Below, in pieces: positions 31,941 to 39,771 of a stretch of 64,000 nucleotides of DNA. Each line of letters starts with the position of its first letter. Position 1 is the first letter of the stretch. The notes below the pieces were generated by a model. It was not told the origin of the DNA and made no database searches. It worked only from the letters and a program-made list of their open reading frames with translations. The position numbers and the translations under genes were made by a program. The DNA comes from JADJYF01 sp965278995 (lineage in GTDB: Bacteria; Pseudomonadota; Gammaproteobacteria; Ga0077536), in assembly GCA_965278995.1 (NCBI GenBank), contig OZ257136.1, positions 3,782,001 through 3,846,000 of the forward strand. The letters are read 5' to 3'.

Positions 31941-32987
31941 GTGACGCGAACAGATACGGCATTCAGCCGCAATATCCGGGATGCTCGATGGCTTGCACGC
32001 CGTCTGGGTCTCGCCGTAGCGGCAATGCCGCTGTCGACTCTGCTCGGTTGCAGCACCGTGGCGCAGAAAACCAACGCTCTGCCCGCGCCGGTCAGTGGCG
32101 AGCAGTTGACCGTGCAGAGCAGGGCTGGAACGCTGGCCTGCTACATCGCCGGACCTGCAAGTGATATAGCGCCGCCACTGTTGTTGATCCACAGTATCAA
32201 CGCTGCAGGTTCGGCCTACGAAGTCCAGCCGCTGCATGAGCACTATCGCCAGACTCGCCGCGTCTATTCGCTCGAGCTGCCGGGCTATGGGCATTCCGAG
32301 CGCAGTGACCGGCGCTATACCGCGAGACTCATGACTGACGCCATTCTCGCCATGACTGCCGTGATCCGTGAGCGCGAGGGCGGCGGCGCCATCGATGCAC
32401 TGGCGGTCTCGCTGGCCAGTGAATTCCTGGCGCGAGCTGCAAGCGAAATGCCAGACGCGTTCCGCAGCGTGGCCCTGGTCAGTCCGACCGGTTTCGATCG
32501 TCGCGGCCCATGGCGTGGGCCACCGGGCAGCTCGCGCGGGAAAGCCTGGCTCTATCGTTTCTTCACCGCACCGCTATGGCGTCGCGGCTTGTTCGACGTC
32601 CTGACCAGTCGAATCAGCATCCGCTATTTTCTGGAGAAGACCTGGGGCGCCAAGCAGATCGATGAGGGCATGTTCGAATACTCGTATCTGACAACGCGCG
32701 ATCCAGGCGCACACCATGTGCCGTATTACTTCATCTCGGGCTTCCTGTTCAGTGCCGACATCACCAATATCTACGAGCAGCTCCGCCTGCCAGTGTGGAT
32801 GTCGCATGGTGTACGAGGCGACTTTGTCGACTACCGCGGCAAACAGGCTTTCGAGAGCAGACCCAACTGGTCTTTCACCGTCTTCGATTCTGGGGCTCTG
32901 CCGCATTTCGAACATACTGCGGAATTCATCGCGGCTTACGACGCGTTTCTGGCTCAACCATCAGCTGGCGTGACCGAGTCGCGCTGA
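31941..32987 (+). CDS. Lipoprotein-like alpha/beta hydrolase with atypical nucleophile elbow
   Basis: A 348-residue alpha/beta hydrolase. The N-terminus has a twin-basic, hydrophobic stretch ending in a lipobox-like LLGC (Cys37), so it may be membrane-tethered. Fold landmarks are LLLIHSINAAG, corresponding to the oxyanion HG region, LELPGYGHSERS, and a late histidine in GALPHFEHTAEFI. The elbow reads LAVSLASE with Ser157 but without the usual flanking glycines. It follows liuD by 57 bases and may or may not be co-transcribed. The substrate is unknown; an acyl-ester or thioester is possible. Confidence 0.7.
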   Translation: MTRTDTAFSRNIRDARWLARRLGLAVAAMPLSTLLGCSTVAQKTNALPAPVSGEQLTVQSRAGTLACYIAGPASDIAPPLLLIHSINAAGSAYEVQPLHEHYRQTRRVYSLELPGYGHSERSDRRYTARLMTDAILAMTAVIREREGGGAIDALAVSLASEFLARAASEMPDAFRSVALVSPTGFDRRGPWRGPPGSSRGKAWLYRFFTAPLWRRGLFDVLTSRISIRYFLEKTWGAKQIDEGMFEYSYLTTRDPGAHHVPYYFISGFLFSADITNIYEQLRLPVWMSHGVRGDFVDYRGKQAFESRPNWSFTVFDSGALPHFEHTAEFIAAYDAFLAQPSAGVTESR

Positions 32988-32991
32988 CCTC

Positions 32992-33031
32992 TTTGACAAA
33001 GCGTGGTGCGTCAAAATCGAGCGTTCCACGC
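32992..33031. promoter_or_regulatory. Interleaved inverted repeats with TTGACA before the nucleotidyltransferase pair
   Basis: A consensus -35 hexamer TTGACA (32993-32998) lies within TTTGAC (32992-32997), paired with GTCAAA (33010-33015). A second pair GCGTGG (33001-33006) and CCACGC (33026-33031) interleaves with it. The site lies 18 bases before the first gene of the small two-gene unit. Such overlap of promoter and symmetric repeats would suit autoregulation by a toxin-antitoxin operon. No strong -10 is visible, so this is tentative. Confidence 0.35.
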
Positions 33032-33048
33032 TGCACGGCAAGTGGCGT

Positions 33049-33369
33049 ATGATCGGGCAGTTTCCGATACTTGCGCCACCGATGGATGCGAACGATACAA
33101 GGTTTCCGGGCGCGTCTATCCGAGAACACTCATCGCGGACTCCCCCTGCACTCGATAGCTGGTTGTCAGCGCTGAAAGACGTCGAAGATTTCGTCGATGC
33201 CAGTCCCCTGCGGCATTTCGAAGGTCTGGTCGCAGTCTGTGAGTTGGCTGCCGCCGTACTCGAGCGTCATCCGGATTGCGAAGCGATTCTAGACGCAAGC
33301 GATCCGCTGCCGACAGAATCTCTCGTGCACTTATCCCGGCTTCGCGCTGCCGCCATGAGCGCTGCATGA
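33049..33369 (+). CDS. Small protein upstream of nucleotidyltransferase (possible antitoxin)
   Basis: A 106-residue protein with no domain I recognise. The N-terminal third is polar and proline-rich; the rest is helical (WLSALKDVEDFVDA, LVAVCELAAAVLERH). An ATG at 33082 is an alternative start. It overlaps the following nucleotidyltransferase-like gene by four bases (ATGA), showing coupled translation. The partner resembles AbiEii/MenT-type toxins, so an antitoxin role is a reasonable guess. It has no visible helix-turn-helix of the AbiEi type, so the assignment rests on position only. Confidence 0.5.
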   Translation: MIGQFPILAPPMDANDTRFPGASIREHSSRTPPALDSWLSALKDVEDFVDASPLRHFEGLVAVCELAAAVLERHPDCEAILDASDPLPTESLVHLSRLRAAAMSAA

Positions 33370-33923
33370 CTGCGCCAGATGTCATCGGCGCCGTTGGCCA
33401 CCTAACTGCGACGCTCGAGGCCGCGGGCATTGACTATGCTGTCAGTGGTGCCATCGCGCTCGCCTACTGGACAGCTCCGCGTGCCACGATGGACATCGAT
33501 ATTGCGCTTGACGTTGGCGCACAGGAAGTACCTGCTTTATTGGAGACTCTGCGTACCGCAGGATGTGTGCTTCGTTCCGATGCAGCGGAAAGCGCTCAAC
33601 GCGGGGATTTCGGAGCGCGTTATAAAGGCATTCGAATCGATGTGTTTCTGCCGCTGCTTCCGTTGTCATTCGATGCGATGCAACGCCGAGTCAGCGTTCC
33701 TTTCGCCCAGACAAACATTTGGATACTGAGTGCAGAGGATCTTGCCGTTTTCAAACTACTGTTCGGGCGAACCAAGGATTTCGCCGATCTCGAGCGCCTG
33801 TTCGCAGCCCAACGCCTCAAGCTCGACTTCGACTACATCGACAGGCAGGTCGCAGCATTATTCGAGACTACTGACGAGCGATGGTTGCGGTATTACGAAC
33901 TTGTAAAGCTGGCTCGCGGTTAG
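33366..33923 (+). CDS. AbiEii/MenT-like nucleotidyltransferase
   Basis: A 185-residue minimal nucleotidyltransferase-fold protein. The conserved part reads YAVSGAIALAYW then RATMDIDIAL, giving the metal-binding pair Asp43 and Asp45. IRIDVFLP supplies a third acidic residue, Asp92. The usual GS pair after the first strand is SGA here. The C-terminal half is helical, with FGRTKDFADLERL, typical of AbiEii-type proteins. Overlap with the preceding small gene suggests a two-gene toxin-antitoxin unit. Its stop overlaps that of the convergent DUF347 gene. The catalytic residues look complete. Confidence 0.65.
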   Translation: MTAPDVIGAVGHLTATLEAAGIDYAVSGAIALAYWTAPRATMDIDIALDVGAQEVPALLETLRTAGCVLRSDAAESAQRGDFGARYKGIRIDVFLPLLPLSFDAMQRRVSVPFAQTNIWILSAEDLAVFKLLFGRTKDFADLERLFAAQRLKLDFDYIDRQVAALFETTDERWLRYYELVKLARG

Positions 33924-34687
33924 CGCCGGGCCGGCAGGTGCGCCGCGCGCATTCCGCTGGTAACGACGAACGCGACCAGCACCGCCAGTAATACCGCCGA
34001 GGAACCCAGCGTACCGAAATCGAGGCCGCCGTGCGTGACCGGCTTGGTTAGAAGATCGCCCAACGTAGCCCCTAGAGGACGCGTCAGCACGAACGCAAGC
34101 CAGAACAGAACCACCCTGTCGGTAACACTCAGATAACGCAGCGCGACAATAACGCCGAGCAGTCCCGCAATCAGGCTGGCGCTACCCAGAAAACCGAGCC
34201 CGGTATCGTCGGCCAGAAAATCGCCGAAAGCTGTGCCGAGCGTGTTCGAGAGCAGAATAGCAATCCAGTAGAACGTTTCCGGGCGACGTCGACTGATATG
34301 GCTGACTGCGAGGCTGCCCTCGGTGATGCGCCAGGCGGCCAGTACTGAGCCAAGACCGAGTATGAGCAACAACGAACCTTGCGCATAGCCGAGGCCAAGC
34401 GTGCGGTCTAGATAGTCGGATATCGTCGTACCCGCTGTACTGGTCGTCAGAATGACCAGCCAATATAGCGCCGGATGAAAGCGCGTGGCGTGCAATTGCG
34501 CGATCAGCGAGACGAAAAATCCGCCGAGCAGGATGAGCGAGCTCGTCGCATAACCAACCGACAACGTCATCGACACCAAATCGCCGGCCGTTTCGCCGAG
34601 AGTCGTCGCGCAGATCTTCATGATCCAGAACGTGGACGTGATCTCGGCAACTTTGTCGACTGCAGGGAAATGGGCTTCAACTGACAT
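33920..34687 (-). CDS. DUF347 (COG4705) repeat membrane protein
   Basis: A 255-residue membrane protein built of four repeats of about two helices each. Each repeat carries a Thr/Gly-rich stretch ending in Asp: TLGETAGDL, TAGTTISDYL, TLGTAFGDFL and PLGATLGDLL. This is the DUF347/COG4705 pattern, whose transport or binding function is not established as far as I know. It is divergent from a QseB/PmrA-like response regulator. Its predicted promoter carries the same double CTAACG box as the transferase-PAP2 operon, so it is likely regulated by that system. It overlaps the convergent nucleotidyltransferase stop. Confidence 0.8.
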   Translation of the reverse strand: MSVEAHFPAVDKVAEITSTFWIMKICATTLGETAGDLVSMTLSVGYATSSLILLGGFFVSLIAQLHATRFHPALYWLVILTTSTAGTTISDYLDRTLGLGYAQGSLLLILGLGSVLAAWRITEGSLAVSHISRRRPETFYWIAILLSNTLGTAFGDFLADDTGLGFLGSASLIAGLLGVIVALRYLSVTDRVVLFWLAFVLTRPLGATLGDLLTKPVTHGGLDFGTLGSSAVLLAVLVAFVVTSGMRAAHLPARR

Positions 34688-34742
34688 CGTTCATGGTTCC
34701 CCTGGGGGTTTGCATGAGACAGCCGTCGGCGTCTCGGTGGCA

Positions 34743-34774
34743 CAGTAAGGCCGCAACCGTTAGGAAGCCGTTAG
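34743..34774 (-). promoter_or_regulatory. Predicted response-regulator box and promoter of the DUF347 gene
   Basis: On the minus strand, CTAACG (34774-34769) and CTAACG (34763-34758) form a direct repeat with an 11-base period. Nine bases after the second copy comes TTACTG (34748-34743), a -10-like hexamer, giving a predicted start about 50 bases before the gene. The 11-base period is the usual half-site spacing for OmpR/PhoB-family regulators. The same architecture recurs at 36947-36978. The nearest candidate regulator is encoded at 34936. Confidence 0.6.
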
Positions 34775-34853
34775 CCGGTACGCGGGCAGGCCAGCCAGGC
34801 ATGCAGCGCTCATGGGCGTGACGATGTAACCGGGCTAACATGACAACGCCGCG

Positions 34854-34882
34854 TTGTCGGCAGTCAGGTCCGTATCCGATAT
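34854..34882 (+). promoter_or_regulatory. Weak candidate promoter for the response regulator-kinase operon
   Basis: TTGTCG (34854-34859) and CGATAT (34877-34882) are 17 bases apart, about 54 bases before the regulator's GTG start. The match to sigma-70 is modest. The double CTAACG box about 80 bases upstream is oriented for the divergent DUF347 gene, but it could also influence this promoter. Confidence 0.3.
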
Positions 34883-34935
34883 GAAGGTAACGCGCGAACG
34901 CGAAATCACCACCTCACGGACTCCTGTCGTACCCA

Positions 34936-35646
34936 GTGACGCTGGACGGTGCCGGTAGCAGCACCGTGCGCGTCCTGTTGATTGAAGATTCTGCCGCTCT
35001 CGCCGCCAATATCGGAGAGTATCTGTGCGCTGCGGACTGCATCGTCGATTTCGCCGCAGATGGACCGCGCGGACTCGCGCTGGCGACAACCCAGGTCTTT
35101 GACGTCATCATCCTCGATATCGGATTGCCGCGATTGGATGGGATGAATGTATGTCGACAATTGCGCGAGAACTTCGGAATTGCTATCCCTATCCTGATGT
35201 TGACTGCGCGTGACACCCTGGACGAAAAGCTCGCGGGCTTCCGCAGCGGTGCTGATGACTACCTCACCAAACCGTTTGCACTGGCCGAGCTGCACGCCCG
35301 ACTCCTGGCGTTGACGCGCCGCGGTCAAGCCACCGGCACAGTACTGCAGTATGGATCGCTCCGTTTCAATACTCGCACTGCCGAAGTCGAACGCGCCGGC
35401 ACCCGATTACGATTATCGCCAACGGGTTTACGTATTCTGGAGCTGTTGATGCGACGCGCACCGGCAGTCGTCAGCCGTGCCGAACTCATGCACCATATCT
35501 GGGGCGATGAGCCGCCCGATGCCGAAGCCAGCCTGCGATTTCATATTCACAGTCTGCGCAGCGCTATCGACAAACCTTTCGACGGAGCGCTGCTGCTGAC
35601 GCTGCCGGGTTTCGGCTACCGCCTGGCAGCTGACGACCGTGATTGA
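34936..35646 (+). CDS. OmpR/PhoB-family response regulator (QseB/PmrA-like)
   Basis: A 236-residue two-domain regulator. The receiver has LLIEDSAALA, IILDIGLPRLDG with Asp61, LTARD and YLTKPFAL. The C-terminal winged helix (about 140-232) includes LRLSPTGLRILELLM and VSRAELMHHIWG, and ends in LLTLPGFGYRL. A GTG at 34936 is the chosen start, and one at 34966 is possible. The stop overlaps the kinase GTG by eight bases. Members of this family bind direct repeats with an 11-base period, matching the CTAACG pairs on both sides of the operon. Confidence 0.9.
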   Translation: MTLDGAGSSTVRVLLIEDSAALAANIGEYLCAADCIVDFAADGPRGLALATTQVFDVIILDIGLPRLDGMNVCRQLRENFGIAIPILMLTARDTLDEKLAGFRSGADDYLTKPFALAELHARLLALTRRGQATGTVLQYGSLRFNTRTAEVERAGTRLRLSPTGLRILELLMRRAPAVVSRAELMHHIWGDEPPDAEASLRFHIHSLRSAIDKPFDGALLLTLPGFGYRLAADDRD

Positions 35647-36928
35647 GCTCGACCTGAAGAGGCGCTTTCTGCTGGCAACGCTCAGTCTGGCTATCGTCTT
35701 CGTCGGCGGCTACACGCTCGCTATTGCGGAATTCATCGAGGTCATCGAGTTCGAGTTTGCCGAGCGCGAATTTCAGGCTTATTTGGACGAATTTGTCAGA
35801 GCGCGGGCAGCGGCGCCCGCCGCGCTGCCCGCCTTGCCTGCTGGTGTAACAGCTTATGTTGCCGAAAACGGCGAACTCTCGAGCGTGCCCGAGGCACTGC
35901 GAAAGGTGCAGTCGGGCATCCATCTCGAAGTCGCGCTGGCGGATTCGACGTATACCGTCGCGCGACGCGATGTCGGCACTACTCGTCTCATCCTGATCGC
36001 GGACAGCAATCTCGATCCGGTCGAACATCTGGAACACGAACTGTTGAGGATCGCGTTCCTGGTCGGGATCGCGGCGTTGATGACAGCCGCAGCCATGGCG
36101 TGGTGGCTGGCACGCGTCGTTCTGGGACCGGTACAGGCGCTCGCACGTTGTGTGAGCGCGGTCGACCCGGATCGACCGCGTCTGCCGCTGGTTGCTGCAG
36201 GTGTGGACAAGGAGATTGCGCAGATCGCTCACGCATTCGAACGAACGCTGGTTCGGTATGACGACATGGTCGAGCGCGAGCGGGCGTTCACGCGAGATGC
36301 AAGTCATGAGCTTCGCACGCCGATCGCCGTGATGTTGACCGGCATCGAACTGCTCGAAGGGCAGGCCGGGCTGTCGACGCAGGATCGCACGCGCCTCGAT
36401 CGGATACGCTCAGCTGCTGAACAGATGCGTGCGTTGACGGAAGGACTGCTGTTCCTGGCTCGGCAGTCTGGCACGTTCGGCGACGAGCGGACCAATGTCG
36501 CCGAAGTGGTGCAGGACGCAATCCGCATTCAACGGCTGGCACAGCCGTTGCGCGGCGACGAGTTGCGGTTGGAAATGGGAGAACCTTGCCACTTGACGGT
36601 ACCGCGCGGCTTGTTGCTGTGTGTCGTCAACAATCTACTGCGCAACGCACTGGAACACGCTGGCGGTCGCGGGGTGGAAGTACGTCTGGCTCGGCAATCG
36701 TTGTCCGTCGCCGACCGTGGTGCCGGGATCACCCCTGCGCTTGCCGCGCACATCTTCGAGCGCCATGTGCGCGGCGCGCACAGTGCCGGTGAAGGATTGG
36801 GATTGTTCATCGTCAAACGCATTTGCGATCGTCTCGGTTGGTGCATTACCGTCGAAACCGCAACCGATACAGGGACCCGTTTCACACTCAGTTTCGAGCA
36901 AGCAAGCCCCACCGGGCTCAGCCAATAG
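35639..36928 (+). CDS. Sensor histidine kinase (QseC/PmrB-like)
   Basis: A 429-residue membrane kinase with two transmembrane helices (about 9-30 and 136-158) bounding a periplasmic sensor domain of about 105 residues. HAMP follows, then HisKA with RDASHELRTP (His223). The HATPase carries NNLLRNALEHA, VADRGAGI and GEGLGLFIV. The GTG start overlaps the response regulator end. The periplasmic domain is rich in acidic residues near the first helix (EFIEVIEFEFAERE), which could bind cations, as proposed for PmrB-type sensors. The ligand is inferred only. Confidence 0.9.
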   Translation: MIELDLKRRFLLATLSLAIVFVGGYTLAIAEFIEVIEFEFAEREFQAYLDEFVRARAAAPAALPALPAGVTAYVAENGELSSVPEALRKVQSGIHLEVALADSTYTVARRDVGTTRLILIADSNLDPVEHLEHELLRIAFLVGIAALMTAAAMAWWLARVVLGPVQALARCVSAVDPDRPRLPLVAAGVDKEIAQIAHAFERTLVRYDDMVERERAFTRDASHELRTPIAVMLTGIELLEGQAGLSTQDRTRLDRIRSAAEQMRALTEGLLFLARQSGTFGDERTNVAEVVQDAIRIQRLAQPLRGDELRLEMGEPCHLTVPRGLLLCVVNNLLRNALEHAGGRGVEVRLARQSLSVADRGAGITPALAAHIFERHVRGAHSAGEGLGLFIVKRICDRLGWCITVETATDTGTRFTLSFEQASPTGLSQ

Positions 36929-36946
36929 TCAGCCGACGCACGTCTG

Positions 36947-36982
36947 CTAACGCGTTACTAACGTCAACTTGTTTAGGGTGCC
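36947..36982 (+). promoter_or_regulatory. Predicted response-regulator box and promoter of the transferase-PAP2 operon
   Basis: CTAACG at 36947-36952 and again at 36958-36963 form a direct repeat with an 11-base period, followed after nine bases by TTAGGGTGCC (36973-36982). This repeats the architecture upstream of the DUF347 gene, where TTACTGTGCC holds the same position. It lies between the kinase stop and the GTG at 37009, so the downstream pair can be induced separately from the kinase. Confidence 0.62.
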
Positions 36983-37008
36983 GCCATTGCAACTGCGTGG
37001 AGCGGTCC

Positions 37009-38955
37009 GTGTCTCGTCCTTTTGCCCGGGCAGTGCCCCACACCTCTGCCGCTATCGCCGATGCAGCAGAGAAAGGCGAATGCCTCGGCGCAATGCGCTG
37101 GTTGCTCGGATTCACGATGCTGGTTGCGACCCTGACCCGGCTCGCGCTGATGTGGCTTTGTGGGTCTGCTTTCGAACCGTCAGTACCGAGTGTGGCACTC
37201 GCCCTGCTGCTAGGCGCCGGCTATGACCTGCTTGCTGTCGGCTATGTAACGCTGCCACTCGCGCTGGTACTCGCGGTTCTGCCGAGCGCCAGCCGGCGAC
37301 GACGCAGTGGGCACGCGGCCGTGTTCGGCGCGCTGTGCGTGGCAACGTTTCTGGTTCTGTTTATCGCTGCCGCCGAAGTGCTGTTCTGGCTCGAATTCGG
37401 TACGCGCTTCAATTTCATCGCAGTCGATTACCTCATCTATACCCATGAAGTGGTCGCCAATCTGTGGCAGTCCTATCCATTGGTCTGGATCCTGAGTCTG
37501 CTGGCGGCCTGCAGCGCGGTGCTGCTCCGCTCGCAGTATCGACGAATCGGGGGCGGCCCGGAACAATCAGTCGGCCGGGGTTCGGAGCGGATCACCGCAC
37601 TGTTGGTGCTGTGCTGGCCGGTCGTGGTCTATCTGACAACCAATCCGGTACCGCCGCACCCTTTCGATAATCGTTATGCGAACGAGTTGGCTCGCAACGG
37701 TGTGTTCGATTTCTTTCGTGCTTTCAAGAGCGCTGAACTGGACTACGCCGGATTCTATCCTTCGTTGACGGCAACGGAAGCAGATGCTCGGCTTGCGACG
37801 CTGCGCGCCGATCTGGGTCAGGATCCAGATGCCGGCCCCAGATCGGGCGGTCGGCGCTACAACGTCGTCCTCATCTCGGTAGAAAGCCTGTCGGCAACCT
37901 ACCTGCGCCACTTTGGTTCGCGTCTGCAATTGACACCCAATCTCGATCGCCTTGCTGATAGCGGATTGCTGTTCACCGATCTCTATGCGACCGGTACACG
38001 CACGGTACGCGGACTCGAGGCGCTGGCGTTGTCAGTACCGCCCTCCCCTGGCGAATCGATCATCAAACGACCGGATAACGGCGGACTGGCGACACTGGGC
38101 GGCATTCTCGCCGATGAGGGTTACGACGTGCGCTTTGTCTACGGCGGCGACGCGCGCTTCGACAATATGCGCACCTTCTTCGCCAGCAATGGTTACGAAG
38201 TCGTCGATCGTGCGGCAATCCCGGCGGCAAACATCCATCATGAGAATGCCTGGGGGGTAGCGGATGAAGACGTCTACTCCCAGGCATTGACCGAGATTAC
38301 GCGTTCAGAGCAGTCCGGACATGCCTCCTTCACGCATATCATGACGACGTCGAATCATCGTCCATACACCTATCCCGAGAACCGAATTGATCTACCGTCC
38401 GGCCATGCCGGCCGGCCCGGCGCGGTAAAATACACCGACTGGGCGATCGGTGATTTTCTGGTACGTGCACGGCGCACGACCTGGTTCGCCAATACGGTGT
38501 TCGTGATTGTTGCCGATCATTGCGCTTCCAGCGCCGGTAAAACCGCACTGCCGCTCTATCGGTATCATATTCCGTTGATAGTGTACGCGCCGGGAATCGT
38601 ACCGCCCGCGCAGAATCATCAGCTGGCCAGCCAGATTGACGTTGCGCCGACCGTGCTGGGCCTGCTCGGCTTGCCGTCGCCAGCCAGTTTCTTCGGTCGC
38701 GATCTGCGCGTGCCTGCGACCTCGTCGTACGCTGTCATCAGCACTTATCAGGAACTGGGCTTTCTGCGTGACAATCGCCTCGTCGAGCTGGCACCTTTGC
38801 GGCCACCGCAAGTCAGCATTGTGAGCGGGCACAGTCCAGACCCGGCCGCAGGAACGACGACGAATCTCATTCACGACGCGATCGCAATTTTTCAAACGAG
38901 CGCGAATGCGTTGCGCTCCGGGCGCCTTCGGCGAACTGCCATGGCAAATCCCTGA
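37009..38955 (+). CDS. LTA synthase/OpgB-like sulfatase-fold phosphotransferase
   Basis: About 648 residues. An N-terminal membrane region of about five helices (to residue 180) is followed by a periplasmic alkaline-phosphatase/sulfatase-fold domain (COG1368 type). Visible active-site parts are VVLISVESLSA, the nucleophile region TRTVRGLEA (Thr332 likely), and VIVADHCAS. The family transfers phosphoglycerol or phosphoethanolamine from phospholipid to glycans or lipids. A GTG at 37009 preceded by GGAG is the chosen start; the frame upstream runs into the kinase. It sits behind a regulator box and before a PAP2 phosphatase, suggesting regulated envelope modification. Confidence 0.82.
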   Translation: MSRPFARAVPHTSAAIADAAEKGECLGAMRWLLGFTMLVATLTRLALMWLCGSAFEPSVPSVALALLLGAGYDLLAVGYVTLPLALVLAVLPSASRRRRSGHAAVFGALCVATFLVLFIAAAEVLFWLEFGTRFNFIAVDYLIYTHEVVANLWQSYPLVWILSLLAACSAVLLRSQYRRIGGGPEQSVGRGSERITALLVLCWPVVVYLTTNPVPPHPFDNRYANELARNGVFDFFRAFKSAELDYAGFYPSLTATEADARLATLRADLGQDPDAGPRSGGRRYNVVLISVESLSATYLRHFGSRLQLTPNLDRLADSGLLFTDLYATGTRTVRGLEALALSVPPSPGESIIKRPDNGGLATLGGILADEGYDVRFVYGGDARFDNMRTFFASNGYEVVDRAAIPAANIHHENAWGVADEDVYSQALTEITRSEQSGHASFTHIMTTSNHRPYTYPENRIDLPSGHAGRPGAVKYTDWAIGDFLVRARRTTWFANTVFVIVADHCASSAGKTALPLYRYHIPLIVYAPGIVPPAQNHQLASQIDVAPTVLGLLGLPSPASFFGRDLRVPATSSYAVISTYQELGFLRDNRLVELAPLRPPQVSIVSGHSPDPAAGTTTNLIHDAIAIFQTSANALRSGRLRRTAMANP

Positions 38956-38971
38956 ACGACGCTGACCGCCC

Positions 38972-39727
38972 GTGTTAAGACAACCCGGAACCTGGCTCGC
39001 AGGGGTAGTTCTGCCCAGCGTCGGCTTCAGCGTCGGTCTGGCCCTGCTTGGCATACAGCGAACCGACCTGGCAGTCGCAGACTATTTTTACTCGCGCAGT
39101 GCTGGCGTTTTTCTGGCACGCCACGATCCGCTGTTCGAGTCGGTCCTGCATCGCGGCGGCGATCAGCTGGTTGGCGGAATAGCTGCCTGCGCTCTGGTCG
39201 TCGTTATACTCGGATGGCTCCTGCCAACGTGCCATCGATATCGTCGGGAAGCGCTGTACGTGCTGTTATCGATAAGCATGACGGTCGCGTTCGTTGCACT
39301 CGCCAAGCGCGCGACGAATGTCGATTGTCCGTGGGCGCTCGCGCGCTATGGCAGTGACCGCCCTTACATACGCCTGTTCGCCGACCGGCCGGCCGCGCTG
39401 CCGCGCGGCGAATGCTTCCCCGGAGCGCATTCGGCCGGTGCGTTCTCGCTGCTGAGCCTGGCGTTGTGCTGCCGCACACGTCAGAGAAGAGTTGCCGCTT
39501 CCGCGTTCGTTGCTCTGCTCGGGCTCGGATATGCCAGCGTTCAATGGGCACGCGGCGCGCATTTCGTCTCTCACGATTACTGTTCAGCGTGGTGCGCTTG
39601 GTTGATCTGCGTCACGCTGCGGCAGCTGATGTTTCCGGCACGGAACGCCGAGGTGCATTCACCGCCACTGCCGCCGCACTTTAGTCTCAACGGTGACAGC
39701 GGCGCCAGGTCACAACCTGGAGGCTGA
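38972..39727 (+). CDS. PAP2-family membrane phosphatase
   Basis: A 251-residue membrane protein with about five to six helices. PAP2 signatures are recognisable in divergent form: KRATNVDCPW for motif 1, CFPGAHSAGAF for motif 2 (usual PSGH) and RGAHFVSHD for motif 3. Enzymes of this kind remove phosphate from lipid A, undecaprenyl pyrophosphate, phosphatidic acid or similar lipids. The GTG start lies 16 bases after the transferase stop, so the two form an operon. It could recycle a by-product of the transferase or change lipid A charge. The substrate is not determined. Confidence 0.75.
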   Translation: MLRQPGTWLAGVVLPSVGFSVGLALLGIQRTDLAVADYFYSRSAGVFLARHDPLFESVLHRGGDQLVGGIAACALVVVILGWLLPTCHRYRREALYVLLSISMTVAFVALAKRATNVDCPWALARYGSDRPYIRLFADRPAALPRGECFPGAHSAGAFSLLSLALCCRTRQRRVAASAFVALLGLGYASVQWARGAHFVSHDYCSAWCAWLICVTLRQLMFPARNAEVHSPPLPPHFSLNGDSGARSQPGG

Positions 39728-39735
39728 CCCAGGGG

Positions 39736-39741
39736 TATAAT
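39736..39741 (+). promoter_or_regulatory. Perfect -10 hexamer before the TetR gene
   Basis: TATAAT lies 30 bases before the ATG of the TetR-family gene. No clear -35 is present at the usual spacing, where the sequence is CAACCT. It probably gives the regulator its own promoter, separate from the PAP2 gene. Confidence 0.45.
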
Positions 39742-39771
39742 CGCGCTTTATCGCTGATCCCGGAGTCTGCC

